From Streptomyces sp. 3214.6 (GTDB taxonomy: Bacteria; Actinomycetota; Actinomycetes; Streptomycetales; Streptomycetaceae): 64,000 nucleotides of DNA. Below the pieces are notes generated by a model. That model searched no databases. It saw only the letters and a program-made list of their open reading frames with translations, and was not told where the DNA came from. The stretch is from positions 4,154,001 to 4,218,000 of the forward strand of contig NZ_LT670819.1 of assembly GCF_900129855.1 (NCBI RefSeq), written 5' to 3'. Shown one piece after another: positions 22,514 to 31,134 of the stretch. A program made the position numbers and the translations under genes. How positions within the stretch are numbered: position 1 is the stretch's first letter; the number at the start of each line of letters is the position of its first letter.

Positions 22514-23371
22514 GTGACGGATGAGCGCAGGCCGGAGACACCGGCGGAGGCCGACGGGACGACGGGGCTGTTCACCGCGCTCGGCAAGATGATGAAACTC
22601 CTGCGGGAGCGGAAGGGGCTGACGCAGAGGGAGTTCGGGCAGCTCGTCGGATACGGGCCCGATGCCATCTCCTCCATGGAGCGTGGGGTGCGGACGATGC
22701 GGCCCGAGGTTCTGGAGCAGGCGGATGGGCTGTTGGACGCGGGGGGTTTGTTCCTGGAGGCGATCCCGGAGGTCCGGGAGGCGATGAGCAGGGTTCGGAC
22801 CCGGCATCCGGAGTGGTATCGAGGGTATGCAGCGTTGGAAGCGGAGGCGGTGGAGCTGCACCATTACTGCAGCTATGCGGTACATGGGCTCCTCCAGACC
22901 GAGCAGCACGCTCATGCGGTGTTCGCGAAGCGGCGGCCAGTCATGAGTGAGGAGATGATCGAGAAGCGAGTGGCCGACCGGCTCGAACGGCAACAGCTCT
23001 TCGATCGCTGGCCGGCGCCCATCATCAGTTACGTGCTCGAAGAGGTCGTACTGGACAGGCCGATCGGTGGGCGGGAGGCTCACGCCGACCAACTGCGGCG
23101 TCTGTTGCATGTGAGCGGCAACCGGAACATCGAGCTCCAAGTGATGCCGACTGGCATGGAGGAACATCCCAACATGGATGGGCCGTTCAACCTGCTGACC
23201 CCTAAGAAGCACGCTCAAGTGGCATATACGGAGATCCAGGGATATCCCCGGCTGATCACGGACTCGGAAGAGGTCCGAAGGATCGCCGACCGCTATGGGA
23301 TCATGCGAGCAATGGCGCTCACCCCCAGAGAGTCACGGGTGCTGATCGGGAAGAAGCTGGAGGAGCTATGA
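22514..23371 (+). CDS. XRE regulator with DUF5753 (WhiJ-like)
   Basis: A 285-aa protein with an N-terminal helix-turn-helix (about 25-75, RKGLTQREFGQLVGYGPDAI) and a C-terminal DUF5753 sensor-like domain including YCSYAVHGLLQTEQHAHAVF and IELQVMPTGMEEHPNMDGPF. This is the WhiJ type that works with a small DUF397 protein. The ATGAG overlap with the following DUF397 gene gives coupled translation. It starts at GTG 22514. It probably represses its own and the ATPase promoter until relieved by the DUF397 partner, by analogy with WhiJ. Confidence 0.88.
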   Translation: MTDERRPETPAEADGTTGLFTALGKMMKLLRERKGLTQREFGQLVGYGPDAISSMERGVRTMRPEVLEQADGLLDAGGLFLEAIPEVREAMSRVRTRHPEWYRGYAALEAEAVELHHYCSYAVHGLLQTEQHAHAVFAKRRPVMSEEMIEKRVADRLERQQLFDRWPAPIISYVLEEVVLDRPIGGREAHADQLRRLLHVSGNRNIELQVMPTGMEEHPNMDGPFNLLTPKKHAQVAYTEIQGYPRLITDSEEVRRIADRYGIMRAMALTPRESRVLIGKKLEEL

Positions 23372-23610
23372 GCAGCGAGGACCTCACCTGGTTCAAGTCC
23401 AGCTACAGCGGCGGCGAAGGCGGTGATTGCGTGGAAGCCGCCTACACCTGGCGCAAGTCGACGTACAGCAGCGGCGAGGGCGGCGACTGCCTCGAAGTCG
23501 CCGCCTGCCCTCACACCGTCCACGTCCGTGACTCCAAGACACCCACCGGCCCCCGGCTGGCCCTCTCCTCCCCTGCCTGGGCGGATTTCCTCGCGTTCGC
23601 CACTAAATGA
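23368..23610 (+). CDS. Double DUF397 protein
   Basis: An 80-aa protein with the DUF397 start motif twice: WFKSSYSGGEGGDCVE (8-23) and WRKSTYSSGEGGDCLEV (28-44), then one normal C-terminal half with VHVRDSKTPTGP and WADFLAF. The normal family length is about 60-65 aa with one motif, so an internal duplication of about 20 codons is likely. It overlaps the XRE gene by four bases. DUF397 proteins are the small partners of WhiJ-like regulators. Confidence 0.88.
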   Translation: MSSEDLTWFKSSYSGGEGGDCVEAAYTWRKSTYSSGEGGDCLEVAACPHTVHVRDSKTPTGPRLALSSPAWADFLAFATK

Positions 23611-24198
23611 GCGTCGGGACATCCGGCTGGGCGACTCGACCTGGTCCTGCCGGCGGCAGGTTGCAATTGGCGGGTTTGCGCCACCCCTTCCACCTCCACC
23701 TTCGCAAGCCCGTCCAGCAGGTGGCCCCATCACTCCAATTGCCCTTGGACGCGTAATCGGTGAGGCTGCTGTGACTAGTGAGCCGTGTCAGGGCACGCCT
23801 GCCGGCCCCCACCAGCCGACGTGGCACCAGCCGCCGGGGCCATCGGCCGCAAGCCGCCAACCCACCCGGCGTGCCTCTGAGGCGCGGGCGCGCACCCCTC
23901 ACCCCGGCCGGGAACGCAGCACGCCCGAGGGAAGGTCTGCCTGGGCCACCCGTTCCTCCCCCGGCCGCCCGCTCGCTTCTCACCCGTGCTGGAGCGGACC
24001 GAGTCAAGGGTGGGCCGTAGGCCCATCGGCGAAGCCGACGCGGAGCCGAAGGCGTAGCGCCCTTTACTCGGGCCGTGGAAGCACGACACTGGCCAAGAGG
24101 CGGGCGGTCCAACGACCACGCCTCCAACTAGGGGAGGGGTGCCCGGGCTCCGCTTCGCACCCACCCCGTAAGGCCTTGAGAACGCCCGCCCGTCCCCG
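23611..24198. other. Hairpin-rich 590-base non-coding block
   Basis: Frames are open here but have no ribosome-binding site or recognisable protein. Structure is dense: CCTGCC/GGCAGG (23646-23660) soon after the DUF397 gene; consecutive mini-hairpins TGGGCC-GTA-GGCCCA (24011-24025), CGGC-GAA-GCCG (24027-24037) and GGCG-TAG-CGCC (24051-24061); and GGGTGC/GCACCC (24137-24162). It may be a structured RNA, a remnant, or a dispersed Streptomyces intergenic repeat. Confidence 0.45.
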
Positions 24199-24765
24199 TC
24201 ACACGCCCAGGCCGGCGGGCGGCGGGCCCAGTGGATCGCCCGGCAGTACCGGCGGATTCCTCAGCGCCGTCTCGTACGCCTGCCGCTCGAAGGCGAACGG
24301 GCCGATCGGCAGCTCGCCCCACTCCTCGCGTTCGGGCTGGTGGAAGGCGGACCAGGTGACCGTCGTGGAGGTCGTCCCGATACGGGCCATCAGCGCCCAG
24401 CACTGCCAGAGGCCGCAGGGGCAGCCGAGGAGGGGAGTCCGGTCGGCCGCGTCCAGGAAGTGGTTCCCGGTGAAGTCGAGGACGCCCAGACCGTCGTGCT
24501 GACGCCAGATCAGCTCGGCCGACTCCCGCTCCTGTTCCTCCTCCTCGAACTGGTCCGCCAGTTCGGGTCGCCACAGCTCACGCGTCGCCCGGGCCGTCAG
24601 CGCGCGCAGGTCGGTGCCGTCGACGCGGATGCCCCACACGAGGGCGGTCGGGTGGTCGTCCCAGGGGTAGTGGAAGAACTCGATGCCGTTCATGCCGTTC
24701 ATGCCGTTCATGCCGCTCGTGCCGCTCATGCCGTTCATGCCGCTCATGCCGCTCACGAGCGGCAT
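24199..24765 (-). CDS. Hypothetical protein with a Met-Asn-Gly repeat N-terminus
   Basis: A 188-aa protein not recognised. After a Met-Asn/Ser-Gly tripeptide repeat (about 5-27) comes a conserved-looking globular part: IEFFHYPWDDHPTALVWGIR, an acidic Glu-rich segment, CPCGLWQCWALMARIG with three Cys, and a Trp-rich region. No signal peptide is visible. The repeat contains several in-frame ATG codons, so the true start is uncertain; the first, 24765, has AGGGAG close upstream. It sits 32 bases downstream of fadD on the same strand. Confidence 0.6.
   Translation of the reverse strand: MPLVSGMSGMNGMSGTSGMNGMNGMNGIEFFHYPWDDHPTALVWGIRVDGTDLRALTARATRELWRPELADQFEEEEQERESAELIWRQHDGLGVLDFTGNHFLDAADRTPLLGCPCGLWQCWALMARIGTTSTTVTWSAFHQPEREEWGELPIGPFAFERQAYETALRNPPVLPGDPLGPPPAGLGV
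24683..24754. repeat. Eight 9-bp tandem repeats at the start of a gene
   Basis: Eight units of ATGCCGTTC or ATGCCGCTC (one starts GTG) fill 24683-24754 without gaps. On the minus strand they encode Met-Asn-Gly or Met-Ser-Gly, and seven of the eight units supply an in-frame ATG. A 7-bp inverted repeat GCCGCTC/GAGCGGC (24748-24763) borders them. Confidence 0.9.
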
Positions 24766-24797
24766 GCTCCCTGGTCCGGGGGCCGTCCGCGAATCCT

Positions 24798-26729
24798 TTA
24801 GTGCTGCGCGTACAGGCCCTCCACCTGGTCCGCGAAGTCCCGCATGATCGTCTCGCGGCGGAGTTTCATCGAGGGGGTGAGGTGGCCGGCGAACTCGGAG
24901 AAGTCCGAGGGGAGGATGACGAAGCGGCGGATCGACTCCGGGCGGGACACCAGCTTGTTGGCCTCGTCGATCGCGCGCTGGAGGACGGCGTTCAGCTCCT
25001 CGTCGTCGATCAGCAGCTCCGCCGGGACGGGGTGCTTGCCGTTCATCTGACGCCAGTGGGTGAGACCGTCGGGGTCGAGGGTGAGGAGGGCGGAGACGTA
25101 GGGGCGGCCGTCGCCGAGGACCATGGCCTGGGAGATCAGGGGGTGCGAGCGCAGCCAGTTCTCCAGGGGCGCGGGGGCGACGCTCTTGCCGCCCGCCGTG
25201 ATGATCATCTCCTTCTTGCGGCCGGTGATCGTCAGATAGCCCTCGTCGTCGAGCTCGCCGATGTCACCGGTCGCGAGCCAGCCGTCGGGTGCGGCGGGAA
25301 CCACTCCCCCGGCCGCCGGGTCCCAGTAGCCGCGCAGGACATGCTCGCCCGCGACGAGGATCTCGCCGTCCGCCGCTATGCGGATCTTCGTCCCCGGGAG
25401 GGGCCAACCCACCGTTCCCAGGCGGGGCTTCAGCGGCGGGGTCACCGTCGTCGCGGCCGTCGTCTCCGTCAGGCCGTAGCCCTCGTAGATCTCGATGCCC
25501 GCGCCGAGGTAGAACGAGGAGAGGCGGCGGCCGAGCGGGGAGCCGCCGCAGATGGCGTGACGGACCCGGCCGCCCATGGCGTTGCGGATGCGGCGGTAGA
25601 CGAGCGGGTCGTAGAAGGTGCGGGCGGCGCGCAGGGTGGCCGCCGGGCCGTGGCCGGTGCCGGTCTTCTGCGCCTCGACCGCCTCGCCGTAGCGGCGGGC
25701 CACGCCGACCGCCCGGTCGAAGGAGGTGACCCGGCCGCCGGCCTCCGCCTTCGCGCGGGCGGTGTTGAAGACCTTCTCCAGCATGTACGGGATGGCGAGG
25801 AGACAGGTGGGTCTGAAGGCCGCCAGGTCCGGCAGAAGGTCGTCGGACTTGAGGCTGGGCGCGTGGCCGAGGCGGACGCGGGCGCGGATGCAGGCGATGG
25901 CGACCATCCGGCCGAAGACATGCGACATGGGGAGGAAGAGCAGGACGGAGAGGTCCTCGCCCTTCGACTTGAAGACCGGGTAGAGCAGTTCGATCGCGTT
26001 GTCGACCTCGGCGAAGAAGTTGCCGTGGGTGAGCGCGCAGCCTTTGGGGCGGCCGGTGGTGCCGGAGGTGTAGATGAGGGTGCAGAGGGTGTCGGGGACG
26101 AGCATCCCACGGCGGATCTCGACCTCGGCGTCGGGGACGTTCTCGCCCGCCTCGATCAGCCGGTCCACGTGCCCCTTCTCCATGACCCAGAGATGGTGGA
26201 GGTCGGGCAGCCGGTCGAGTTCGGGGCCGAGGGCGGCCGCCTGACCGGCGGTCTCGGTGACGAGGGCGACCGCGCCGGAGTCGTGCAGGATCCAGCGGGT
26301 CTGGAAGACGGACGACGTCGGGTAGATGGGGACGGTGACCAGGCCCGCCGCCCAGGCCGCGAAGTCCAGCAGCGTCCACTCGTACGTCGTGCGGGCCATG
26401 ATGGCGAGCCGGTCGCCGGGCACCAGGCCCTCCGCTATCAGCCCCTTGGCCACCGCGTGGACCTGGGCGGCGAAGCGCTCGGCCGTGATGTCCGTCCAGT
26501 CGCCGTCCTTGTCCTTGCGGCTGACGACCACCGTCTGGGGGGCGGCGGCCGCGTTGTCGTAGGGCAGGTCGGCGAGCGAGCCGTAGGTCACCGGGCGCGC
26601 CAGCGCCGGAACGGAGGCCTCCCGTACCGCGCCGTCCAGTCGTCGCGTCTCGGGTTCCACGAGGGCGGGGGGAGCGTCGAAGTCGGCGGAGACGTATGCC
26701 GAGCCGGCGGCTGAGGACGGGGTGGACAC
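24798..26729 (-). CDS. Long-chain acyl-CoA synthetase (AMP-forming)
   Basis: Activates fatty acids to acyl-CoA through an acyl-adenylate. The 643-aa protein of the FadD15-like group has the P-loop-like TLIYTSGTTGRPKG, the EGYGLTETTA motif, ATGDIGELDDEGYLTITGRKK, and a C-terminal domain ending in TPSMKLRRE with the catalytic Lys region. GTG 26729 is chosen, as AGGGAG lies about seven bases upstream. The extra 25 residues of the longer frame are not family-like. The neighbouring beta-oxidation-type genes support a role in fatty-acid use or storage-lipid turnover. Confidence 0.9.
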   Translation of the reverse strand: MSTPSSAAGSAYVSADFDAPPALVEPETRRLDGAVREASVPALARPVTYGSLADLPYDNAAAAPQTVVVSRKDKDGDWTDITAERFAAQVHAVAKGLIAEGLVPGDRLAIMARTTYEWTLLDFAAWAAGLVTVPIYPTSSVFQTRWILHDSGAVALVTETAGQAAALGPELDRLPDLHHLWVMEKGHVDRLIEAGENVPDAEVEIRRGMLVPDTLCTLIYTSGTTGRPKGCALTHGNFFAEVDNAIELLYPVFKSKGEDLSVLLFLPMSHVFGRMVAIACIRARVRLGHAPSLKSDDLLPDLAAFRPTCLLAIPYMLEKVFNTARAKAEAGGRVTSFDRAVGVARRYGEAVEAQKTGTGHGPAATLRAARTFYDPLVYRRIRNAMGGRVRHAICGGSPLGRRLSSFYLGAGIEIYEGYGLTETTAATTVTPPLKPRLGTVGWPLPGTKIRIAADGEILVAGEHVLRGYWDPAAGGVVPAAPDGWLATGDIGELDDEGYLTITGRKKEMIITAGGKSVAPAPLENWLRSHPLISQAMVLGDGRPYVSALLTLDPDGLTHWRQMNGKHPVPAELLIDDEELNAVLQRAIDEANKLVSRPESIRRFVILPSDFSEFAGHLTPSMKLRRETIMRDFADQVEGLYAQH

Positions 26730-26820
26730 GGGCGGCTCCCTGAGCGTGCAGCGAGAAAACTGCTTGCTGCATGACGTACGTGCTTCGCGCACCGAGGCGT
26801 TCAACCGCGATGCCCCCTAA

Positions 26821-26865
26821 CGGACTTTAAGAGGCCCTAAGACGTCCTAAGGCCCTTTAAGGCAG
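26821..26865. promoter_or_regulatory. A+T-richer repeat region upstream of fadD
   Basis: CCTAAG occurs twice (CCCTAAG and CCTAAGG), flanked by TTTAAG on both sides, in an otherwise very G+C-rich intergenic region. The position fits a promoter or operator for the leftward acyl-CoA synthetase gene. The assignment rests on position and composition. Confidence 0.3.
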
Positions 26866-26979
26866 GGGTTACCACCGGTTAGGTAGGGGATCGTACGGCG
26901 TGCACGTGTGGGGCTTGTGCGTGTTCCGGGATGTTTCGGGGCTGGGGATGTGCAATCTCGGCGGTTATATGAGGAATCT

Positions 26980-28317
26980 TCACGTTCGTTCCAGAATCGC
27001 GGTCACCCCCTGGCCGCCCGCCGCGCAGATCGAGATCAGTCCCCGTGCCGGGCCGTCCCGTTCGGCGAGCAGCTTGGCCAGCGTGGCGACGATACGGGCT
27101 CCGGTCGCCGCGAAGGGGTGGCCGGTCGCGAGGGAGGAGCCGACGACGTTCAGCCGGTCACGGTCGACGGGCGCGAGACCCTGCTTCTCCCAGGCCGCGA
27201 GGGTCGCCAACACCTGGGAGGCGAAGGCCTCATGGACCTCGAAGAGGTCGAAGTCCTCGATGCCCAGACCGGTGCGCGCCAACATACGGGGGACTGCGTA
27301 GGCGGGGGCCATCAGCAACCCGTCCCCGCCGGTCCCGTCCTGGCCGTCGGCGACGTCACCGTGCACGAAGTCGACGGCCGCCGTCTCGTACGCGGTCAGG
27401 TAGGCGAGCGGCTCCAGGCCGCGCGCCTCGGCCCACTCCTCGGAGGCGAGGAGGACCACGGCCGCACCGTCCGTCAGCGGCGTCGAGTTGCCCGCCGTCA
27501 TGGTCGGGTCCGGACCATCCGTGCCGAACACCGGCTTAAGGCGGGCGAGTTGCTCGGCCGTCGAGTCCGGGCGCAGGTTCTGGTCGCGGGCCAGGTCGCG
27601 GAACGGGACGACGAGATCGCCGAAGAAGCCCCGCTCGTACGCGGCGGCGAGCCGCTGGTGGCTGGTGGCCGCCAGTTCGTCCTGGGCCTCGCGCTCGATG
27701 CCCCAGGCGCGGGCGGTGACCGCCGCGTGCTCGCCCATGGACAGGCCGGTGCGCGGTTCGGCGTTGCGCGGGATGTCGGGGATCAGGTGGGAGGGGCGGA
27801 TCTGCGCGAGCGCCTTGAGGCGGGCGCCCGTCGACTTCGCCCGGCGGGCCTCCAACAGGATGCGGCGCAGGCGGTCGTTGACGCCGAGGGGGGCGTCGCT
27901 GGCGGTGTCGGCGCCGCCGGCGATCGCGGACTCGGTCTGGCCGAGGGCGATCTTGTTGGCGGCGGCGATCACGGCCTGGAGTCCGGTGCCGCAGGCCTGC
28001 TGGATGTCGTAGGCGGGGGTGCGGGCGTCGAGCTTCGAGCCGAGGACGGTCTCGCGGGCCAGGTTGAAGTCACGGCTGTGCTTGAGGACGGCGCCGGCGA
28101 CCACCTCGCCCACCACGCCCGGGACGTCGAGCGCGTACCGGTTCGCCAGCCCGTTCACGGCCGCCGTCAGCATCTCCTGGTTGGAGGCGGTGGCGTAGGG
28201 GCCGTCGGAGCGGGCGAAGGGGATGCGGGTGCCGCCGACGATCGCGACGCGACGGGCGCGCGGGGGCTCGACCGGGGGCTTCGGGGTGCCTTCGCGCACC
28301 AGCTCCAGGGGACTCAT
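26980..28317 (-). CDS. Acetyl-CoA C-acyltransferase (FadA2/FadI-type thiolase)
   Basis: A 445-aa thiolase with acyl-binding Cys109 in DIQQACGTGLQA, His362 in VHEAFA, GH400 and acid-base Cys431 in CAAGGQG. It cleaves 3-ketoacyl-CoA to acetyl-CoA and a shortened acyl-CoA, or runs in reverse. Its length matches FadA2-type thiolases. It is divergent from a fabG4/htdX pair with 102 bases between, the same arrangement as fadA2, fabG4 and htdX of Mycobacterium tuberculosis. A palindromic intergenic region suggests shared TetR-type control. Confidence 0.92.
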   Translation of the reverse strand: MSPLELVREGTPKPPVEPPRARRVAIVGGTRIPFARSDGPYATASNQEMLTAAVNGLANRYALDVPGVVGEVVAGAVLKHSRDFNLARETVLGSKLDARTPAYDIQQACGTGLQAVIAAANKIALGQTESAIAGGADTASDAPLGVNDRLRRILLEARRAKSTGARLKALAQIRPSHLIPDIPRNAEPRTGLSMGEHAAVTARAWGIEREAQDELAATSHQRLAAAYERGFFGDLVVPFRDLARDQNLRPDSTAEQLARLKPVFGTDGPDPTMTAGNSTPLTDGAAVVLLASEEWAEARGLEPLAYLTAYETAAVDFVHGDVADGQDGTGGDGLLMAPAYAVPRMLARTGLGIEDFDLFEVHEAFASQVLATLAAWEKQGLAPVDRDRLNVVGSSLATGHPFAATGARIVATLAKLLAERDGPARGLISICAAGGQGVTAILERT

Positions 28318-28348
28318 TCTCGACCTGCTCCTCACCCGTGACCTAGAC

Positions 28349-28378
28349 TTACCCCCGGTAACCTTACTCCGGAGCAAG
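28349..28378. promoter_or_regulatory. Palindromic operators between fadA and fabG4
   Basis: TTACC-CCC-GGTAA (28349-28361) is followed at once by CTTACTCCGGAGCAAG (28363-28378), an imperfect 16-bp palindrome centred on CTCCGGAG. Both lie in the divergent promoter region and look like sites for a TetR-type lipid regulator. One candidate is the TetR gene 3 kb away. Confidence 0.5.
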
Positions 28379-28419
28379 CATATTTCCGTCGTGCCGAGCC
28401 CGTGGGAGACGAGACGCAC

Positions 28420-29775
28420 ATGGCCGACCGCTATCTGAGCTTCACCGCCACCGCACCCGGCCGTTTCCTCACCCGGCGACTCGGGCTCCCGCAGCCGGCG
28501 GCGCTCAGCCGCTTCTCGCCCGAACGTCCCTCCCTCACAGGCAGCTTGGCTCACCTTACGGCCGGCAGGTCCACCGTCGGCGATCTTGCGGCCGTCCTCT
28601 CCCGCACCGGCCTGCCGCTCGGCGCCGCCGACCCCGCCGCCGCCGACCCCGCCGCCGCCGACCCCGCCGCCGTCGTGCTCGACGCGACCGGCGTGCGGGA
28701 CGTCGACTCGCTCACCGAGGTGCACGCGGCCCTGCACCCGGTGGTGCGGTCGGTCGCGGCGAGCGGGCGGGTCGTGGTGCTCGGCGCGCCCCTCGATCCC
28801 GAGGACCACCACCAGGCGGCCGTGCAGCAGGCCCTGGAGGGGTTCGTGCGGTCACTCGGCAAGGAGATCGGGCGCGGGCGCACCGTGAACCTCGTCCGGC
28901 TGGGCGGCGACGCGGCCGCCGCCGAGTCGACCCTGCGCTTCCTCCTCTCCCCCAAGTCGGCGTACGTCAGCGGCCAGGTGATCGCGGTGGCGGCCGACGG
29001 GTCCGGGGGATCCGGCGGGTCCGAGGGCCCCGAGGACTGGTCGCGGCCTCTCGCCGGCCGTACCGCGCTGGTCACCGGCGCGGCCCGAGGCATCGGCGAG
29101 GCGGTCGCCGAGACGCTGGCCCGGGACGGCGCCCATGTCGTCGTCCTGGATGTGCCGCAGGCCGAGGAGGACGCCCGTCGGGTCGCCGAGCGGCTGGGCG
29201 GCACCGCTCTCGCGCTCGACATCACGGCCGCCGACGCGGGTGAGCGGATCGCCGCCGAACTCCCCGACGGGCTGGACGTGTTGATCCACAACGCCGGGAT
29301 CACCCGGGACCGACGACTGGTCAACATGCCTGCGGAGCGGTGGAGTTCCGTCCTGGACGTCAATCTGGCGAGCGTGCTGCGCACGACGGACGCGCTGCTC
29401 GCCAAGGGGGCCCTGCGGCCGGGCGGGCGGATCGTGGCGACCGCCTCCATCGCCGGGCTGGCGGGCAACGCGGGGCAGACGAACTACGGCGCGAGCAAGG
29501 CGGGCATCGCCGGTCTGGTCCGCTCCCTCGCGCCGCGCGCGCTCGCCGGGCACGGGGTCACGGTGAACGCGGTGGCGCCGGGGTTCATCGAGACGAAGAT
29601 GACGGCCGCGGTGCCGCTGTTCATCCGCGAGGCGGGCCGCCGGATGAACTCCCTCGCGCAGGGCGGGCTGCCCGTCGACGTCGCCGAGACGACGGCGTGG
29701 CTCGCGCATCCCGCCTCCGGCGCGGTGAACGGGCAGGTCGTGCGGGTGTGCGGCCAGAGCCTTCTGGGGGCGTAG
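28420..29775 (+). CDS. fabG4: FabG4-type 3-oxoacyl reductase
   Basis: A 451-aa two-domain short-chain reductase. The first 200 residues form a flavodoxin-like domain without its own catalytic site. The second holds the cofactor motif TGAARGIG (219-226), NAG291, Ser343, Tyr356 and Lys360. It reduces 3-ketoacyl-CoA to 3-hydroxyacyl-CoA with NAD(P)H. A 12-bp codon repeat encodes the Ala-Asp-Pro run at about residues 70-84. ATG 28420 has GGAGA eleven bases upstream. Its stop overlaps the dehydratase start (TAGTG). Confidence 0.88.
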   Translation: MADRYLSFTATAPGRFLTRRLGLPQPAALSRFSPERPSLTGSLAHLTAGRSTVGDLAAVLSRTGLPLGAADPAAADPAAADPAAVVLDATGVRDVDSLTEVHAALHPVVRSVAASGRVVVLGAPLDPEDHHQAAVQQALEGFVRSLGKEIGRGRTVNLVRLGGDAAAAESTLRFLLSPKSAYVSGQVIAVAADGSGGSGGSEGPEDWSRPLAGRTALVTGAARGIGEAVAETLARDGAHVVVLDVPQAEEDARRVAERLGGTALALDITAADAGERIAAELPDGLDVLIHNAGITRDRRLVNMPAERWSSVLDVNLASVLRTTDALLAKGALRPGGRIVATASIAGLAGNAGQTNYGASKAGIAGLVRSLAPRALAGHGVTVNAVAPGFIETKMTAAVPLFIREAGRRMNSLAQGGLPVDVAETTAWLAHPASGAVNGQVVRVCGQSLLGA

Positions 29776-30686
29776 TGGCTACGGTGACCACGACCCTCTC
29801 CCGCCTGCCCGCCCTCGGCCCGCTGTTCGCCCTCGGCGCCCTGCGCTCGCCCTTCAAGCGGCCCCGGCCGGGCGTTACGTTCCCGGGCCTCGGCGACCGC
29901 CTGGTCCTGCCCGGCCTGCGCGTCGACCTGTCCCGCCTCGCCGCGTACGAACGGGTGTGCGCCTTCCCGACCGGTGAGGACTCGCTGCCGCTCACCTATC
30001 CCCACGTCCTGGGCTTCCCCCTGGCCATGCGCCTGATGAGCCGCCGGGACTTCCCCCTCCCGCTGCTCGGCCTCGTCCACACCTCGATCGACATCACCCG
30101 CCACACGGCCCTGGCGGCCACGGGAACGTACGAACTCACCGTGTACGTCGACCGGTTGGCTCCGCACCGGCGGGGTACGGAGGCGGTCGTCGTCACCGAG
30201 CTGCGCAACGGCGGCAGGGTCGTATGGGAGTCCACGAGCATGTATCTGGCCCGGCACCGCACCGAGGCCGGGCACGCTCCGACGGAAACCGAGGCCACGC
30301 CCGCTGCGAGGGAACCGGAACCCGGCCCGCTCCCCGCGCTCGACGAGTGGCGGCTCGCCGCCGACGTCGGCCGGCGCTACGGCGCCGCCTCCGGCGACCG
30401 CAACCCCATCCATCTGCACGCCCTCACCGCCCGCCTCTTCGGCTTCCGCCGCGCCATAGCCCACGGCATGTGGACCGTCGCCCGCTGCCTCGCCGCCCAC
30501 GGCACCCCTCAGGCGGTGCGCGTACGGGCGCAGTTCCGGGCCCCGGTACTGCTCCCGAGCACGGTGACCTTCGTGGCGGATGGCGCCCGGTTCGAACTGC
30601 GCGGGACGGGAGACGGGAGAGGAGACGGTTCGGGAGAGGCGGGACGGGTCCATGTGAGCGGCAGGATCGACCCACTCGTCCCGTGA
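29775..30686 (+). CDS. MaoC-like 3-hydroxyacyl dehydratase/hydratase (HtdX-type)
   Basis: A 303-aa protein with a degenerate N-terminal hot-dog domain and a catalytic C-terminal one. The hydratase-2 motif is clear: YGAASGDRNPIHLHALTARL with Asp208 and His213, followed by IAHGMWT. It interconverts 3-hydroxyacyl- and trans-2-enoyl-CoA. The GTG start overlaps the fabG4 stop by one base, so the two are coupled. With the divergent thiolase this gives three of the four activities of a fatty-acid cycle, in the order known from mycobacteria. Confidence 0.88.
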   Translation: MATVTTTLSRLPALGPLFALGALRSPFKRPRPGVTFPGLGDRLVLPGLRVDLSRLAAYERVCAFPTGEDSLPLTYPHVLGFPLAMRLMSRRDFPLPLLGLVHTSIDITRHTALAATGTYELTVYVDRLAPHRRGTEAVVVTELRNGGRVVWESTSMYLARHRTEAGHAPTETEATPAAREPEPGPLPALDEWRLAADVGRRYGAASGDRNPIHLHALTARLFGFRRAIAHGMWTVARCLAAHGTPQAVRVRAQFRAPVLLPSTVTFVADGARFELRGTGDGRGDGSGEAGRVHVSGRIDPLVP

Positions 30687-30701
30687 TCGTCCGTCAGAGG
30701 A

Positions 30702-31064
30702 CTAGGACACCTGACCGCGGACGACGGTGACGCCTCCCAGGAGGCCCCAGGCGTCGATGCGGACCGTGGGACCGCCCGGCTCGGTGGGGCCCGCGTCCTT
30801 GACGCCGCCCAGGCGCAGGCCCCGGACGTCGACCTGGACGTCGGGGCGGACCTTCAGGCTGACGCCGCCGATCAGGCTCAGCTTGGTGATCCGCAGCTCG
30901 GCGCCGTCCGGGATCTCCACGTCGGTCAGGTCGACGTCGGCGCCGCCGACGAGGGAGACGGTGAGGGTCCGCTCGTGGAGGGTGGCGCCGTCCAGCCGAT
31001 GACCGCCGATGAGGCTGATCTGGATGTCGGTCTTCTGCGGCTGGTCCTTGCCGGGCTTCGTCAT
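30702..31064 (-). CDS. LiaF-like C-terminal domain protein
   Basis: A 120-aa protein made of repeating beta strands: ISLIGGHRLDG, VSLVGGADVDLTDVEIPDGAEL, LSLIGGVSLKV and WGLLGGVTV. This SLIGG/GGV pattern is the beta-helix-like domain found at the C-terminus of LiaF/DUF1707 proteins linked to cell-envelope stress. No membrane segment is present, so it is probably a cytoplasmic stand-alone version. It lies between a MaoC gene and a TetR gene, with no clear operon. Confidence 0.68.
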   Translation of the reverse strand: MTKPGKDQPQKTDIQISLIGGHRLDGATLHERTLTVSLVGGADVDLTDVEIPDGAELRITKLSLIGGVSLKVRPDVQVDVRGLRLGGVKDAGPTEPGGPTVRIDAWGLLGGVTVVRGQVS

Positions 31065-31134
31065 GGGGAAGACGGTAGGGGTGGCGGGCAGGGGCGGCCC
31101 AGTGCCTCGCGTCCAGCGGTGAGCATGACAGATG

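Noticed and set aside
23423..24502. A 359-codon + strand frame over the non-coding block
   Set aside because: Pro/Arg/Ser-rich, it begins inside the DUF397 gene in another frame and ends inside the antisense hypothetical gene.
24683..24754. CRISPR-like array
   Set aside because: Units are 9 bp with no spacers; it is a coding tandem repeat.
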